A DNA stretch of 64,000 nt, from the NCBI GenBank assembly GCA_030789695.1, contig CM061142.1, positions 44,873,375-44,937,374 on the forward strand, in the 5' to 3' direction. Within the stretch, counting starts at the first letter, position 1. Each line of letters opens with the position of its first letter. The position numbers and the translations under genes were made by a program. The stretch comes from Scilla litardierei (lineage: Eukaryota; Streptophyta; Magnoliopsida; Asparagales; Asparagaceae). Positions 36,641 through 48,419 of the stretch are shown in pieces. Under the pieces are notes generated by a model. It was not told where the DNA came from. It was given only the letters and a program-made list of their open reading frames with translations, and did no database searches.

Positions 36641-37035
36641 CCGACCGACTAGATGACGATCCAGTCGGTCGGCAATCCTTCTTGGACCGACTAGTTAGCT
36701 TTCTAAATTTCTCAGAAGTTACTGTTTATCGTTAGTCGGTCTAAGAACGTTGGTTGACCGACTAGGTTGCAAACTAGTCGGTCGGTAATGCTTCTTTAAC
36801 CGACTAACACATCATCTAAATTTTAGTATCAATACTGTTCACTCTTAGTCGGTCTAAGTTCATCTCTCGACCGACTAGTTATCAAACTAGTCGGTCAGTA
36901 GTTGTTCATCCACCGACTAAATCTAAATTCTATTTTCGTTCAGAAGTTACTGTTTGCACTTAGTCGGTCTGCGTTGGTCGACCGACCGACTAGTTGCTAA
37001 ACTAGTCGGTCAGTGGTTGCTCTTTGACCGACTAA
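36641..37035 (+). repeat. Array of ACCGACTAG inverted words in U3
   Basis: About four units of 105-120 bp, each with ttagtcggtct, gaccgactag, ctagtcggtc and accgacta. Two units form perfect 12-bp stems with 4-nt loops: 36869-36896 and 36984-37011. The array ends about 45 bp before the TATA box. Confidence 0.85.
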
Positions 37036-37078
37036 TCTGTGTTAAAACCCTAATTTCTGGGCAGCCGCCAGCCCATCC

Positions 37079-37086
37079 TATTTAAA
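37079..37086 (+). promoter_or_regulatory. TATA box of the 36350-38817 solo LTR
   Basis: The sequence tatttaaa, in cctatttaaacccctccc, lies between the palindrome array and a C-rich transcribed leader. Confidence 0.65.
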
Positions 37087-38822
37087 CCCCTCCCAAACGT
37101 TTTCTTCTTCCTCCACTCGACCCAAAACCCTAGTTTCTCCCCCATTGAGCCCCCATCTTCCTCAAACCCTTATTCCTTCATTCCAAGCCCTAAATCCATC
37201 ATCTAAACCCTCCATCAACTCATTCTACCACTCATCTTCCCCAAAATCTCATCAAATCCCCAAAATCCCCCAAAAACCCTAGTTTCCCAAACTTCTCCAT
37301 TGGTTTCCAGATCTGGTTCCTAGGTTCTCCGGAGTGTTTCTTCCGCCTCCTCTCGGTAAGAAATCGATCTCTTGATGTTTTCATAACCTATTGGTATTTT
37401 TATGAAACCCTAATAAATGAATGTTGTTTTGATGATTGTTTTCCCCATAACAGCGATTTCCCCGTAGATTAGCATCCGCGAGACGAACCTTCGTGATCGT
37501 CATCCTCGGTGCTAGGCAAGTGAAACTTGCCACTTAGGGTTTAGGCCATGTTTTAGGCCATTTTGCTTGTTGTAGGCGTAAAAGAGGCTAGGCGACGAAA
37601 TGATACTCGCCTAAGCACAAATTGGGGAACTAGCTTGACAATGAAGCTAGTTCCGACATATATCATGTTGCACAATTACCATGTCATGTTTACTTTCTAT
37701 TAACGGTACGCAAATTAATTATCATGTCAATGTATTCTTAAAGTGTTTCCGTGAATGCGTAGCTTCGCTACAATGTTTGTGTTCCTGGCTCGTGTTCCAG
37801 AAGCGGGCCATGTGTTGGTTGATAGCCAATGCCCGAAATGCTTGTTTCCGGCTAGGTGCACCCTACGCCAATTGTTTATGAATCGTGAACTAGAATGCGA
37901 GCTCCTGTGTGGGGCAACCCCGGCTCATTTACTGAGCTCGTGTGCGGGGACCCTGGCTCGATTACTTGAGGGTATTGGGGGTAAGAGTTAAGCGGCCAAT
38001 CAACTGGGAGTCTGCCCGATCAGCAACTGCAGTGGTAAGGCGTAAACTCTGGGTTTTGGGGTAGTGTTAAGCGGCCAATCAGCGTGAATGTTATACCATT
38101 CAGCTGTAAGGCGTAAACATCTACAAAACAACTTGAAATGTGAATAGTGAATTGATTGAGATTGTTAGTAGCTTGGCTACTCTTGTCTTGTCCCGTTAAC
38201 TGTTCTCTTGTACTTATTGTTCACCACGTCTTGCTTGTGCACTCATGTTATAACTGTCATGTCATGCATACTAAAACTGCTAGGTTGCTAGTTGCCTTAC
38301 TTTCAGTTTCCTTGCCCAAGTCTTTTAGACTTGCTGACATGTGCCCCTTTACTCTTTTGGGTGACACATGTTAGATCCTGAGCCTGAGTACCTTGTTGAG
38401 GACGAGGTGTTTGCTGACGCCGAGCCCGAGCTTGTGTTCGACGGGGAGTACGTGGACACTGGGGACCAGTCCTAGTGTCTTCGTTGTGTTTTCCTTTGTT
38501 TAGACTGCGGTTTTGTTATCGGTGCGTAGCACCTATACTTGTGACGTTGTTGCTTTTGTTGGCCTTGTTCTGGGCCTTAGACTCTTTCTTTTAGCCTGGT
38601 GGCTTTTCTGGATGTTGAACTTATTTTCATGTTGGACAATTTATGAGATATGAGAATTTTATTTCTGTCTCCCCTTTTATTATTATTGTTGCTCCGTTTG
38701 TGGTTACAGGGACCTGCTTATGTTTTATTTACGCTTATCGGGTTTGGGGCTTCACAGCTCCACTCTCGTGCGGACCTTTCACGTCTCGCCTCCATTTTAG
38801 GGAAGCGGGTCGTGACAAGGAG

Positions 38823-41572
38823 GGACTGAAAATGTGACATATTTGATGTCACGACTTCACGATAATCATTATATAAAAGGGAATAGATTGTCATACATGT
38901 TGGAAAAAAGGAGCAATCGTTGTTTCTTGGACCACAGAGGACGTCTAACATTTTTTTGGCGAATGTCGTCCCCTTCCTTCTGAAGCAATGGGTTATTTGT
39001 ATAACGATAATGTATTAAATCTTAATACATGAATACGTAAGATAGTAGCAAAACTTATATGGCAAAACAGACTAGGCGGTACCGAAGAGACTAAGCTTCA
39101 CAAATCACATAAAGAGGGGTTTGACCTATCGTATTATGAGTCAATAGACACTTGTGAATCTTGTCTCAAATGTATAATGGCCGAAATTCCATCTGTAAGA
39201 TAGTGGGAGAATCAGTTGGTGAACTCGTAGTCTCGTACATAAGGGTTTACCCAGACCCAAGTCTAAGTTAGCTAGGATAAGTTCTTATTTTATTACGACA
39301 CGTGCTCTTGCTGAAACACAAGTCTAATAAAATAGATACCACAATGACATAAGTATTTGAACTGCTTCGATCAGATCGAAGAGTCGAATACTTAGCCATA
39401 TAATTCTTGTGTAATTAAAATAAAATGTGATTTTCTCTTAGGTCAAGTCTCTTAACGCATCGGTGTGTTGGAAAGAATGAATCACACTTTGTAAGACATG
39501 GTGCGATGCATGGAAAATGACTTTGAGTTATAATCCTCCCTCTGGGTTAAATCCTAGATAGTAATGCCTAGGTTCTTGATAAATTTCTATAAGGACCTTA
39601 TCAATATGATATTCATTAAATCAATAATTAGGAAGTTACTGGATTACTCGAGTCTCGTGAGATGAAAAGTCGAGTAAGACATCATAGTTGAGATGGCCTA
39701 GACAACTTCCAAAATACTATTTGGAGTAGTGACCCTAAGAAATGGCTTGATGCAATCCGAATAGGATCCGTGCATGTAAATAAAGTATGGACTTTAGTTT
39801 ACGTGTCCAAGAAAAGTGTTTCCTTTGGCTGTAAGTGAATCTACGATACAAAAGAATAGTGCAAATAGAAAATAGTGAAGTACAAGTTATGCTGGTTGAG
39901 AACGGTTATCATCAGAACTCCTATAACAGATTGTGATGAAACTTTCTCGCCAGCAGATGTGTACATATCTGTTCGGATCAGACTCGATGTAAATGCTATT
40001 GATGACCATGAATACTGGAATTTGTTTGTTTTCTAAATATGATTTATAAAAACAAACTTACAGAGTTTTCAAGGTCAGTGAGAGTGAATATAAAAGCATG
40101 CGAGGCATCAAAGAGCCGGAACATATGTTTTGACAAAGTGGTCAAAGAGTTTGACACTTTATCAGAAATGATTATGAACCGTTTAAATGACCAGTAACTA
40201 ATTTTGATTATTCTTGATGAGCTGGATGAGATCCAGGCAAGATAAATATTATGGATTCCAAGGGACTAATGAAATTATTTGGATGAGATTCGAATGTGTA
40301 GTCTAAAATGAACATAGAAACCCCTTATGTCTATACAGTAGACGGTTTAGCAGATCTACTCACAAAAGTTCTACCACATGAAGTCTAGAAAGACTTATGT
40401 GTAAATGCAGTATGAGATACCGGGATAAATAGGCCTGAGTGCAAGAGGGAAATGTAGCGAGATGTGTTTGCTCTCGAGGCAAATTTATCTCTATGTATGT
40501 GTACAAACGTCTTGTTCAAAATAACAGTAAGCTGTTTGGTAAGAATTTACCTAAGTTAATAAAAATGAAGTCTTCATTAGAACTTAGGTATAGTCCTGAG
40601 ACTTAATGCGAGGTCAAACATGTACCAAGATGGATATCTCTATCATGGAGAAGTGTTTGACCGATTGTAGCATAGGTCTAAAAATGTTCATGGTCATAGA
40701 TGTTTCGAGAGATGGATATTGACACATCGGATGGACCATTGTATATTAGTCTTCACCATGTAATGGTGACGATGATCTCATGGTCATTTGACTTGGCGAA
40801 GTCAAAGACGAGACACACAGGTGCTCATTGGAGAATGAGTTCACTGAACGACCCAACAAGGGTTATCATTTGGTTTATATTGACCAATTTGTCAATGAAA
40901 ACTCTTAGTGATGATAGGCAAGTTAGTCTTTTAACTTGAGGTCATTGTACGAACCTGTGCGTGAACGGTGTCACTTAGGTCACTGATCTAACCTCGGGAA
41001 AGCCCCGTTGAAAGGTCTTTAGTGACATTTGAAGCGTGCAAGGAGAGTAATGACCAAGATAGGATTCGTCTCTCCCGGTCAAGGGGAGTTATTGTCACAA
41101 TGTTAGTTCGATCTTTAGTGAAAACTCTGGCCAGAGTATGTTAGAAGAAGTCCAACATTATTTGACTAAAGATCGATGTAGACTAACCAAGTTCAGGCTC
41201 GTAGGGTTGATAGTTGACCATACCCTAGGCTTGACTAGATGACACAATTTTGACGAATCGACTAAAACTGTGGTATTCATCACAGACACAGTCTGGGTGG
41301 TCTCGACAATACTCATGTCGATGAGTTAACCATATAAGTATGATATCAAAACATGGATGGCATCTACTGCTTGTGTCGTTTAGGTTTTTAAGCCCCACCT
41401 GTAGTAGGGTCAAGTCGTAGGGTCGCACACAGTGTGAGACCTTCGTCAAGTAATATGTAGAAATTAGGAAGAAAATGCATTAGATGCAAGAGACAAAAAA
41501 CTGCAAAGAGTTTGCAGTTAGCTTCTGGATTCGGGATAGTGATCCTGAGTGCAAGTGGGAGATGTTGAGGGA
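38823..41572 (+). other. Copia internal region, 3' part, with decayed pol end
   Basis: Around 40310-40460 the + strand, read with stops, contains VDGLADLLTK and PECKRE. These correspond to the end of the copia RNase H (ADPLTK...ECKWE). A second ECKW-like piece lies at 41541-41562, next to the polypurine tract, so the end of pol may be duplicated or two elements may be layered here. The remaining 2.5 kb shows no gene; an open frame at 40700-40939 has no motif. Confidence 0.5.
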
Positions 41573-42954
41573 TGTATGCTCTCAGTTCATTTGTATTTGA
41601 TGCAAATGGTTTTTTAATATTAGATGTGGGAATTTTGCATATGATGCAAAGGAAATTAAATGCGTCATAAAATATTTACGTGCATATTTAATATAATAAA
41701 CACATGGAAAGGGTTACCTGGATGACAGGATCGTTCTGATCTAAACGCAAGTTCAAACCGCGTCATAAACGGAATCCAACCACGAAAATTAGAGCCAAAA
41801 CCGTGCCAATTGTACAATATTGGGCATTGTGGGTTTGGCGCCCGCTAGGCGGGCGCCCGACCCACCTGGAATGCGGTCACCCATGCCCTCTAAGCGAGTG
41901 GGGTGTTAAGCAGGGTGGGCACCCAGCCCGCTTGAGGGCGAGCAGGTGCCTATCCCGCTTGAGGGCGGGCGCCCAGCCCTCACGTACAAGGCTGGTGGGC
42001 CCAATGTGGACCCCACCAACAAGGGCTTTTTGGCTCTTTTTGATGGCGGATGTTTTCAACGAACTATGGCTTTTTAGCCATGTTTGGGATATCGTTTGAG
42101 TGGTCAAATGAAGTCGGAATGAGTCCTCATTTTTTCCTACGCATTAACCATTCAACCCTCTTCGCAACGATGTGTGACATCGTTCTTAGAGCTTAACGGT
42201 GAGGGAGAGAAGATTTGTCAAATTTTGGCCTTCATATAAGGAAAAATAATTTGATTTTTTTCTTCTCCAAAAGTTTAGTCCCACATCGGATATGGAGTGG
42301 AGGGGAGGAGTCAGTCGCCTATATAAATAGGGGTCAACCCTCTTTCTTGAAACTCGTCCCAAGCTCCAGATCTGAGTAGCTCCATTAAATGTGAGCAAGC
42401 CTGGATCTGAGATCAAATAAAATATTCTCTTTATCCCTAAATTCTTCTTTGATCTTGTTCGGGCTCTAGCAAAGCTACGAAGGAGATCGGATCTGATCTG
42501 AAGTATGGACGGAGAATCCACTCAAGTTGAAATCTTCTTTGGTGCGTGGTTGGCTCGGTGACAAAGGTTTTGCTCGCCTCGGGATGCGGTGCAGTTCAGG
42601 AAGCGTTTCAGGTCGGGACGAGGTGCGGCTCGGGATGCGGTTCGGCTTTGGAGAAGCGACGCGGGGCCAAAGAAATGTTGCTGAAAACAATGCTTCATAT
42701 TTTACGGAAACAAAGTGAAAGGTATGTAGTTTAAATTAATCATGCATTTATAATTGCAAAAGTTAGATAGATCAATCATTAAGGGTTGGTCGGACCAACC
42801 CCGGGATAGTAGAGCTTCTGGCTAGGGTTAATATCTTTAGGGCTTGATTTAAAAATTTTTAAGTCTGTATTTCTGCTGTTGATTTATTTTTGTCGTCCGT
42901 CCGACTTAGGACGAACATCAAATTTATAGCCCTAAGAACCCAAAAAACTCTTCA
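41573..42954 (+). repeat. 3' LTR of the copia element
   Basis: Pairs with 33116-34505. Preceded by caagtgggagatgttgaggg; the LTR could also be taken to start at tgttgaggg (41563), but the start at 41573 agrees with the 5' LTR and the ctgtc duplication. TATA at 42320-42330; ends ctcttca. Confidence 0.85.
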
Positions 42955-43198
42955 CTGTCCACTCGGGCCGAGATGTTGTGCCCAGAATTAGAGCTCCAAT
43001 GCTAAAGATACATGCATCACTCGGACCGAGTAGAGCCACTACTCGATCAGCACGACTCGACGGCTATGCTTCATTTTCCAACACTTAGCAAGCTCAAAGC
43101 TACTCGACCGAGCAGAGCAGCTACTCAGTCGAGCTAAACACACAATAGAACAACATTTTCGACGATCTTCTACCCATCTGTAGCTCGACCGGGCTGGC

Positions 43199-43322
43199 AA
43201 GGCGACTCGACCGAGTAGCCGAGCTACTCGACCGAGTAGCCGAGCTACTCGACCGAGTAGCCGAGCTACTCGACCGAGTAGCCGAGCTACTCGACCGAGT
43301 AGCCGAGCTACTCGACCGAGTG
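43199..43322 (+). repeat. 21-bp tandem array ctactcgaccgagtagccgag
   Basis: Six nearly perfect units. Each contains the palindrome ctactcgaccgagtag, so the array could fold into serial hairpins. Two minus-strand open frames here (LLGRVAR and SSSSATR repeats) merely translate it. Confidence 0.9.
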
Positions 43323-43561
43323 GAAGCAATTACAGAGCGACATCTTGAGCCTTGCACCGGCCCTTTACAGCTCGACCGAGTAGGAAATCTACTCAGTCTG
43401 AGCTCCCAATTGCGAAGCCAAACTCAGAACGAAGATGACGTCGATGGAGCACTATCTCGGACCGAGCGGTAGAGTGACTCGACCGAGTTGGGTGGCACAA
43501 CCAGATTTTGATGGGCCAAGTTGGGCCTTTTTCAAATTTTTTATGGGGTCCATCCCCTTTG

Positions 43562-43569
43562 TATATAAA
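43562..43569 (+). promoter_or_regulatory. TATA box, outer Athila 5' LTR
   Basis: The sequence tatataaa follows the cluster of gaccgag words; the 3' LTR has the same element at 61941-61948. Confidence 0.65.
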
Positions 43570-43996
43570 CCTATTTTCTACCCTAGGTTTAGGGAGCTTG
43601 ATTTATTATTCTAGTTTTAGTTTTAGAGAGTGTTTTTGAGCCGTCGTTATTGTTTGGAGACAAAGACTTGGTTTTTATTATTGCAACTTGATCTTTGGAT
43701 CTTACTTCTCTGAGTTTGATTCTTCGTCTCTATTGGTTTGGTAACGATTTTTCGTCTCTCTTTACTTGTTTTGAGGTCTTTCGTTGCGATGTTGACTACT
43801 ATTACTATTGTTATTGCTATTGCTTTTGTTGATATTTTTATGAATCATGAGTAGTTGTTTCTAGGGCTAATAGATAAGCCCTAAGATCTTAGGATTTAGA
43901 TGTAACATTACGATTTTTATGTTGTTTTGGTATAAAAGGGATGTGATTTGGTTGATCTAGCCAAGTTTGTAGGAGATTCTATTTAGGGTTTGTGAT

Positions 43997-44252
43997 CCAC
44001 GATAGTGGCACACATCCTAGCCATACTATCCTATGAAATTCAATTAGAGTTTGTGATCCACGATAGTGACACGCACTTTGATGGTTTTCACCGGCGTCCT
44101 ATATTACTAGTTGATAATCTACGAAGTAGCATTAATGAGAGCCATCAAATCACAGATCGAAGCTCTAACCCACAATAGTGGCATAAGTAGAGATTGAGAA
44201 TATGTGTCATTCGTTATGCATGTGTCGCATGCAGGGCCATCAACGATGGTGG
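43997..44252 (+). repeat. Five small hairpins in U5
   Basis: Short stem-loops at intervals of about 50-70 bp: ccacgatagtgg (43997), ccacgatagtga (44058), ctacgaagtag (44119), cccacaatagtgg (44169) and ccatcaacgatggtgg (44237). The 3' LTR has matching sites at 62366, 62446, 62507, 62553 and 62631. Confidence 0.7.
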
Positions 44253-44614
44253 AGCTAAGCACGTGATACCTCAGATGATTGATACAATAATAGTTGTCCA
44301 TGAATTTCACATTTTAGATGTGACAATCTCTCCCTATAAAACCAATTCAACGTAGAAATTATAACCTAGCATCGACATCCGACGATCCTAGTGGTGACTC
44401 CTATTGCCCTAGTCTTTATTATATTGTTATTTTGAGATAGGAAATACTTGTGATAACCAATTGAACACCGTCGACTGACATTTCTTCGAGAGTCTGAATA
44501 AACCCAAGACCTTAAATCAATTGGCTCCCTGTGAGATCGATATCTTTCTATATTACAAAGCTTTGACACCGTGCACTTGTGGTACGTTTTCGGAGTTAAA
44601 TCCGGAGCACATCA

Positions 44615-45262
44615 AGCTTTTAGTGTGTTGCCAGGGAGGCAAACGGTTTTTACTTCGGTTATTTTCTTAGTCAAAGAACTTGTTAGTTACTCTAATCATC
44701 CTTTACATATTCACATTTTTATTCTTTTTCTTTTTTTCACTAACACCTTCCTCCAGTCAATTCTCCTTAAAATAAACATGCACAATAGAGATGCAAGTGT
44801 GTTGGATTAGTGATTCTGATAGCAGCTCAGACGGGTATAACTCTCCTCCACACCAAGCATATAGCTTTCAAGATCCACGTACAGAGGGAGCTACAATCGA
44901 AGATGCAACAAGAGAGCTACTGGATGCAGTCTGGTTTGTTGGTTTAGGAACCTACACGGGGGTTATGAGTCCCAACAAATGATTTTGGATTATATCGTGA
45001 ACAATATTTCTGATGCAGGCATCATCGATGACGACATCCACATTTGTTTTGAGGGAGACGTGATGCACCTCTGTGCTATTTTAACTCCACAAGCTGAAGC
45101 ATATGAACCACCGAGTGACTCCTAATTCTTGAATATCTTGAAGAACGTTGTGACTGACATTTGGACCACCGGTTTAGTTAGATTTCCCACGGAGAATCCT
45201 ATTGTGCAAGGGTTCTCAATCTTCATTGCAACTCATTTCAAGGGTGATGTATTCTTGGATGG
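44615..45262 (+). other. Outer Athila leader remnant
   Basis: From the worn primer-binding site to the target duplication of the inner Athila. Open frames at 44791-44982 and 45129-45262 are unrelated to known gag motifs. After the inner Athila, the sequence continues at 56055. gag is apparently lost. Confidence 0.5.
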
Positions 45263-46879
45263 TGACGTGCGTATATATTTCATATATTCACGCACGTTTT
45301 CTTTTGTGTTTCTCCGTATTTTTCCGTCGTCTTTTATTCGTTTTCTCGTATTTTCTCGTTTTCTTTCACTTTTCTTTGTTTCTCCATGTTTGTAGGAGAT
45401 TGCCTGCTTAGGGGATGTTTAACGACGATATCTCAAGTCCCCGGAGCAACAGGGGGAGTCACGCGTGATCCAGGGGGTCAAACGACGAAGAATACATCTT
45501 TCAGCCCCTCACCCGGTCGGTTAGTCATCTCCAACCGATCGGGTGATGCACGCGTGCACCACCCGGTCTCAGCCGGAGCTCAAGTGAAAGTCACCCGACC
45601 GGTTCACAGGCCGGTTCAACGGGGGCCAACTCTCTGTCTTCTCAAGCCAAATTCCAACCGATCGGGTGACTCTCACCCGATTGGTTCATCTGTAGCTGAT
45701 GCTGAGGAGCCGAAGACACGGGCACCCAACCGATCCCTTCACCCGATGGCGCCAAGATCCAACCGGTCACTCCAAGAACTCAATCGACCGGTTCATATGA
45801 CCGGGTGAAAGTTCGCCGTTTTCTGTTTATTATCTGTAACGGATCACCCGATCGGTTGACAAGTCGGATCACCCGATCGGTTGACTTGTCAACCGATCGG
45901 GTGATACGAGATCCTATAAATAGGACCCCTAGGGTTCCAGAAACGGGGAGCTGTTAGTTTTTACTGTTTTCTCCTATTGTGACGGCTGTAATTACTCTTC
46001 TATTGTAAGTCTTCAGATCTTTCTTAAACTTTAATATTATCTTAATTGCTCTATTTCCTTCGCATTCCAATCGTCTGATTATGATTTCAACGGTTCATTT
46101 TCGTTTAGATCGCTTTCTAATGAATATTTGTGAGTAGTTCCCAAATCTGGGATTTTGGCGAAAACCCCTTCGGGGGCTCTTCCCGATGCATCCATAGGGT
46201 TAGGAAATCGATAGGGATTAGGAATATAATGGTTACGCGGGGTGTTTCATTGTCATCGGCGGGAAAAATACCGCCTTTGACTGTTGGGCCAAGGGGGATT
46301 AAACTTGGCGGTTGACTCCCTAGCCATAGCTCACGCCTTTAGCGTAGACGCCGAATCCTAGCGCGCGGGAGCGGCAGGATGAGACGTTGGGAGTTATTGT
46401 TGCGAGCTTAGTGCTCCCGGAATCGATCAGTGTTAATGGACACGGGAGTGCCCACTGATCGAATCCGGGAAGTCCGGTGTATCATCCTGGGCACCGACCG
46501 GAATATCGGGCCCATGGGATGCCGGTACCACTTTCAGAGGCAACGTCTCACCATTAGACCCTAATTCCGACCGCTATCCTACCTGTATGCCGTATCGGCA
46601 AGAGTCGCTCGTTGGAGTGGAAACCAAAGTCCCGGGTTTATTTTCTTATTGTTCATACCTTGCATTCCTTTCCGTGACAACCCACCAACCGATTCGGGCT
46701 AGCTCGCCCACGGGGTGATTTTGGTCCTCCTTGACACAAGCACATCCTAGCCTCCCTGTGTTCGACCCCCAAGCCACACTACAACATCGTGCGCTTGCGG
46801 TTACAAATATCTAAACCCCCACGCGGATCCCCCGGCCATTCGCGGCATAGCGAACCGGGGGCACACACGTGTGACGTCA
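45263..46879 (+). repeat. 5' LTR of the inner Athila
   Basis: Starts tgacgtgcgtatata with an 8-bp inverted pair (acgtgcgt/acgcacgt) and ends gtgtgacgtca. U3 contains many accgatcgg-type words (45490-45905), then TATA at 45915. It has one extra 25-bp unit (atcacccgatcggttgacaagtcgg) compared with the 3' LTR. Confidence 0.92.
45868..45922 (+). promoter_or_regulatory. 18-bp hairpin plus TATA, 5' LTR
   Basis: Stem atcacccgatcggttgac (45868-45885), loop tt, exact complement 45888-45905, then 9 bp, then tataaata (45915-45922). The 3' LTR repeats this at 55038-55092 with the same spacing. Confidence 0.85.
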
Positions 46880-46906
46880 AGTTTATGGCGCCGTTGCCGG
46901 GGAGGC
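46880..46906 (+). other. Primer-binding site, inner Athila
   Basis: The sequence agtttatggcgccgttgccg directly follows the LTR. This matches the tRNA-Asp-type primer site of Athila-clade elements. Confidence 0.85.
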
Positions 46907-47072
46907 AACGTGCTTGTTATTTTAGGATCTCTTGAACCCTAGTGTCTAGCTCTTATCCCTACCTCGCGATAATTTTCGCATTCTTTTTTTTTCCTTTTTA
47001 TTTTCTTCTTTTTATTTCTTATCTTATCTGTTTCTTTCCCACTTGTCGCTTCACGGGTGTTTGTTGTTTTTC

Positions 47073-48419
47073 ATGCGCAGGAGTTCAAGAAGTCTCGACG
47101 ACTTGATCCCCGTTGATCCAGAGATTAACGCCACCCTTAGGCGCTTGGCCGCTGAGAAGCGAAGAAGAGAGGACCCCGAATCCATAGAGGAGAACACCCC
47201 GCCTCGCAAGTCCCTGCTGGAGTACTCGATGCCATCTATCGAGTCCACTTCCGCCATCCGTCCTCTAGCTATTACGGCCCAAAGCTTTGAGCTAAAGCCG
47301 TCTTTGGTGACATGGATCCAGCAGGATCAGTTTTCGGGTGCACCCATGGAGAGCCCGATCGAACATCTAGACTCCTTCTTGGAGAAATGTGACACCTTCC
47401 GGATTAATGGTGTCACGACTGAGGCGATCCGTCTGAAGCTGTTCCCCTTCTCGTTACGAGACAAAGCCAAGCAATGGCTTAGGGGGAAGGACCCCAACAC
47501 TTTCAATACCTGGGAGAAGCGCTCCAACGCTTTTCTGACGAAGTTCTTTCCTCCGGGGAAGACCATGAAGTTGAGGAGTGAGATCTCCTCCTTCTCCCAG
47601 GCCAGCCACGAGTCCTTGCATGAAGCTTGGACGAGATACAAGGAGATGCAGAGAAGATGCCCTCACCATGAGCTTCCGAAGTGGCAGATTATTAATCTGT
47701 TTTACAATGGGCTGAGGGATGACCTAAAATCTTCTATGGACGCTGCGGCTGGGGGTTCCTTCATGTCAAGGAGCGAGGAAGATGCCGGACATATTCTGGA
47801 AAATATGGCATCCAACAATGAGCGGTGGTGTGACGAGAGAGCCACACCCAGGTCTGGGGGTATACACAGAGTCGAGGACGTCGACAAACTTTCAAGCAAG
47901 TTCGACTTGCTTTCGACCCAGATCTCCGTACTAATGATAGGAGCCGGTGGGGCCAGTGCACAACAGATTGCAGCGGTAGAATCCGAAATTTTTGGGGAAT
48001 TCGACGGTGGTGACGTCTCACCACCGTTGGATCAGGTGAGCGCACTATTTTACAACCCCACGGGAAATGCGCTGTATCCACCAAGAACCAATTCCAACAC
48101 GGCCTACTCTCCAAACAACCGGAACCACCCTAACTTTGGTTACCGGGCACCATTCCAGCCCTCGTCGCCTCAGCAGCCGCATCAACAAACATATCAGCCG
48201 ACTAGGCCACAACAGAGTCAGTTTCAGCAGCAACAATATCAGCAGCAGCCTCAGCAACAATATTACGCCCCGAGGAATCAGCAGCCAATCCAGCAGCAGC
48301 AGCAGTATGGCCAACAGAGGGCCGTCTCTCCGGTTGAGTCTCTCTTGACTCAATATATAACCAACCAGGAGAAGATCAATCAAAAGCTGGAAATGGGTCA
48401 GCGGACCCTCACGGACTAA
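47073..48419 (+). CDS. Athila gag (capsid-nucleocapsid), 448 codons
   Basis: Structural protein that would form the virus-like particle in the cytoplasm. The start is the ATG at 47073 (MRRSSRSLDDLIPVDPEIN); nothing upstream in this frame has an ATG. Residues about 75-235 form the retrotransposon gag domain, with PIEHLDSFLEKCD, LKLFPFSLRDKAKQWL, FLTKFFPPGK, ESLHEAWTRYKEMQRRCPHH and INLFYNGL in the usual order. The C-terminal 100 residues are very rich in Gln, Tyr and Pro, and no CCHC zinc knuckle is visible. The frame ends at TAA 48417, but the same frame continues coding beyond it into protease, so this stop is probably a mutation. Domain identity is firm. Confidence 0.88.
   Translation: MRRSSRSLDDLIPVDPEINATLRRLAAEKRRREDPESIEENTPPRKSLLEYSMPSIESTSAIRPLAITAQSFELKPSLVTWIQQDQFSGAPMESPIEHLDSFLEKCDTFRINGVTTEAIRLKLFPFSLRDKAKQWLRGKDPNTFNTWEKRSNAFLTKFFPPGKTMKLRSEISSFSQASHESLHEAWTRYKEMQRRCPHHELPKWQIINLFYNGLRDDLKSSMDAAAGGSFMSRSEEDAGHILENMASNNERWCDERATPRSGGIHRVEDVDKLSSKFDLLSTQISVLMIGAGGASAQQIAAVESEIFGEFDGGDVSPPLDQVSALFYNPTGNALYPPRTNSNTAYSPNNRNHPNFGYRAPFQPSSPQQPHQQTYQPTRPQQSQFQQQQYQQQPQQQYYAPRNQQPIQQQQQYGQQRAVSPVESLLTQYITNQEKINQKLEMGQRTLTD

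Larger units (their letters stand above)
36350..38817 (+). mobile_element. Solo LTR, chromovirus-type gypsy, in the copia element
   Basis: TG (36350, tgtaacgactgg) to CA (38817, gcgggtcgtgaca), with a perfect target duplication aggag (36345-36349 and 38818-38822). Order: U3 with an array of ccgactag/ctagtcgg words (36641-37035), TATA (tatttaaa, 37079), a C-rich leader with a ggtaag splice-donor-like site (37355), and a U5 with duplicated gcggccaatca...taaggcgtaaac words (37990-38120). The short open frames at 37681-38374 and 38643-38837 have no motifs. Ends resemble the solo LTR at 5621-9310, from a related but distinct subfamily. Confidence 0.9.
33116..42954 (+). mobile_element. Non-coding Ty1/copia element (LARD-like)
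   Basis: A perfect 5-bp target duplication, ctgtc (33111-33115 and 42955-42959), brackets two LTRs of about 1.39 kb. The primer-binding site ttggtatcagag (34506) is the initiator-Met type of copia elements, and caagtgggaga before the 3' LTR is a copia-type polypurine tract. The internal region, without its nested solo LTR, is about 4.6 kb and has no open gag-pol. Only a decayed end of pol is seen at 40240-40460. It would therefore move only with enzymes from another element. Confidence 0.85.
42960..44614 (+). repeat. Outer Athila 5' LTR, main piece
   Basis: U3 (42960-43500) is filled with actcgaccgagt-type words, including a 21-bp tandem array at 43199-43322. The TATA box tatataaa is at 43562-43569. 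U5 carries a series of small hairpins (43997-44250). The end at 44614 (gagcacatca) is followed by a worn primer-binding site (gtgtgttgccagggaggcaa). A diverged counterpart lies at 61533-62985. Confidence 0.75.

Noticed and set aside
36641..37035. CRISPR-like spaced repeats
   Set aside because: Repeats alternate orientation, spacers are themselves repeated, and the context is a plant LTR promoter.
41563..41572. Start of the copia 3' LTR at tgttgaggg
   Set aside because: The 5' LTR and the ctgtc duplication agree better with a start at 41573; the ten bases could still be LTR lost from the 5' copy.
43039..43357. Repeat protein frames (LLGRVAR and SSSSATR)
   Set aside because: Translation of the 21-bp tandem array in an LTR.
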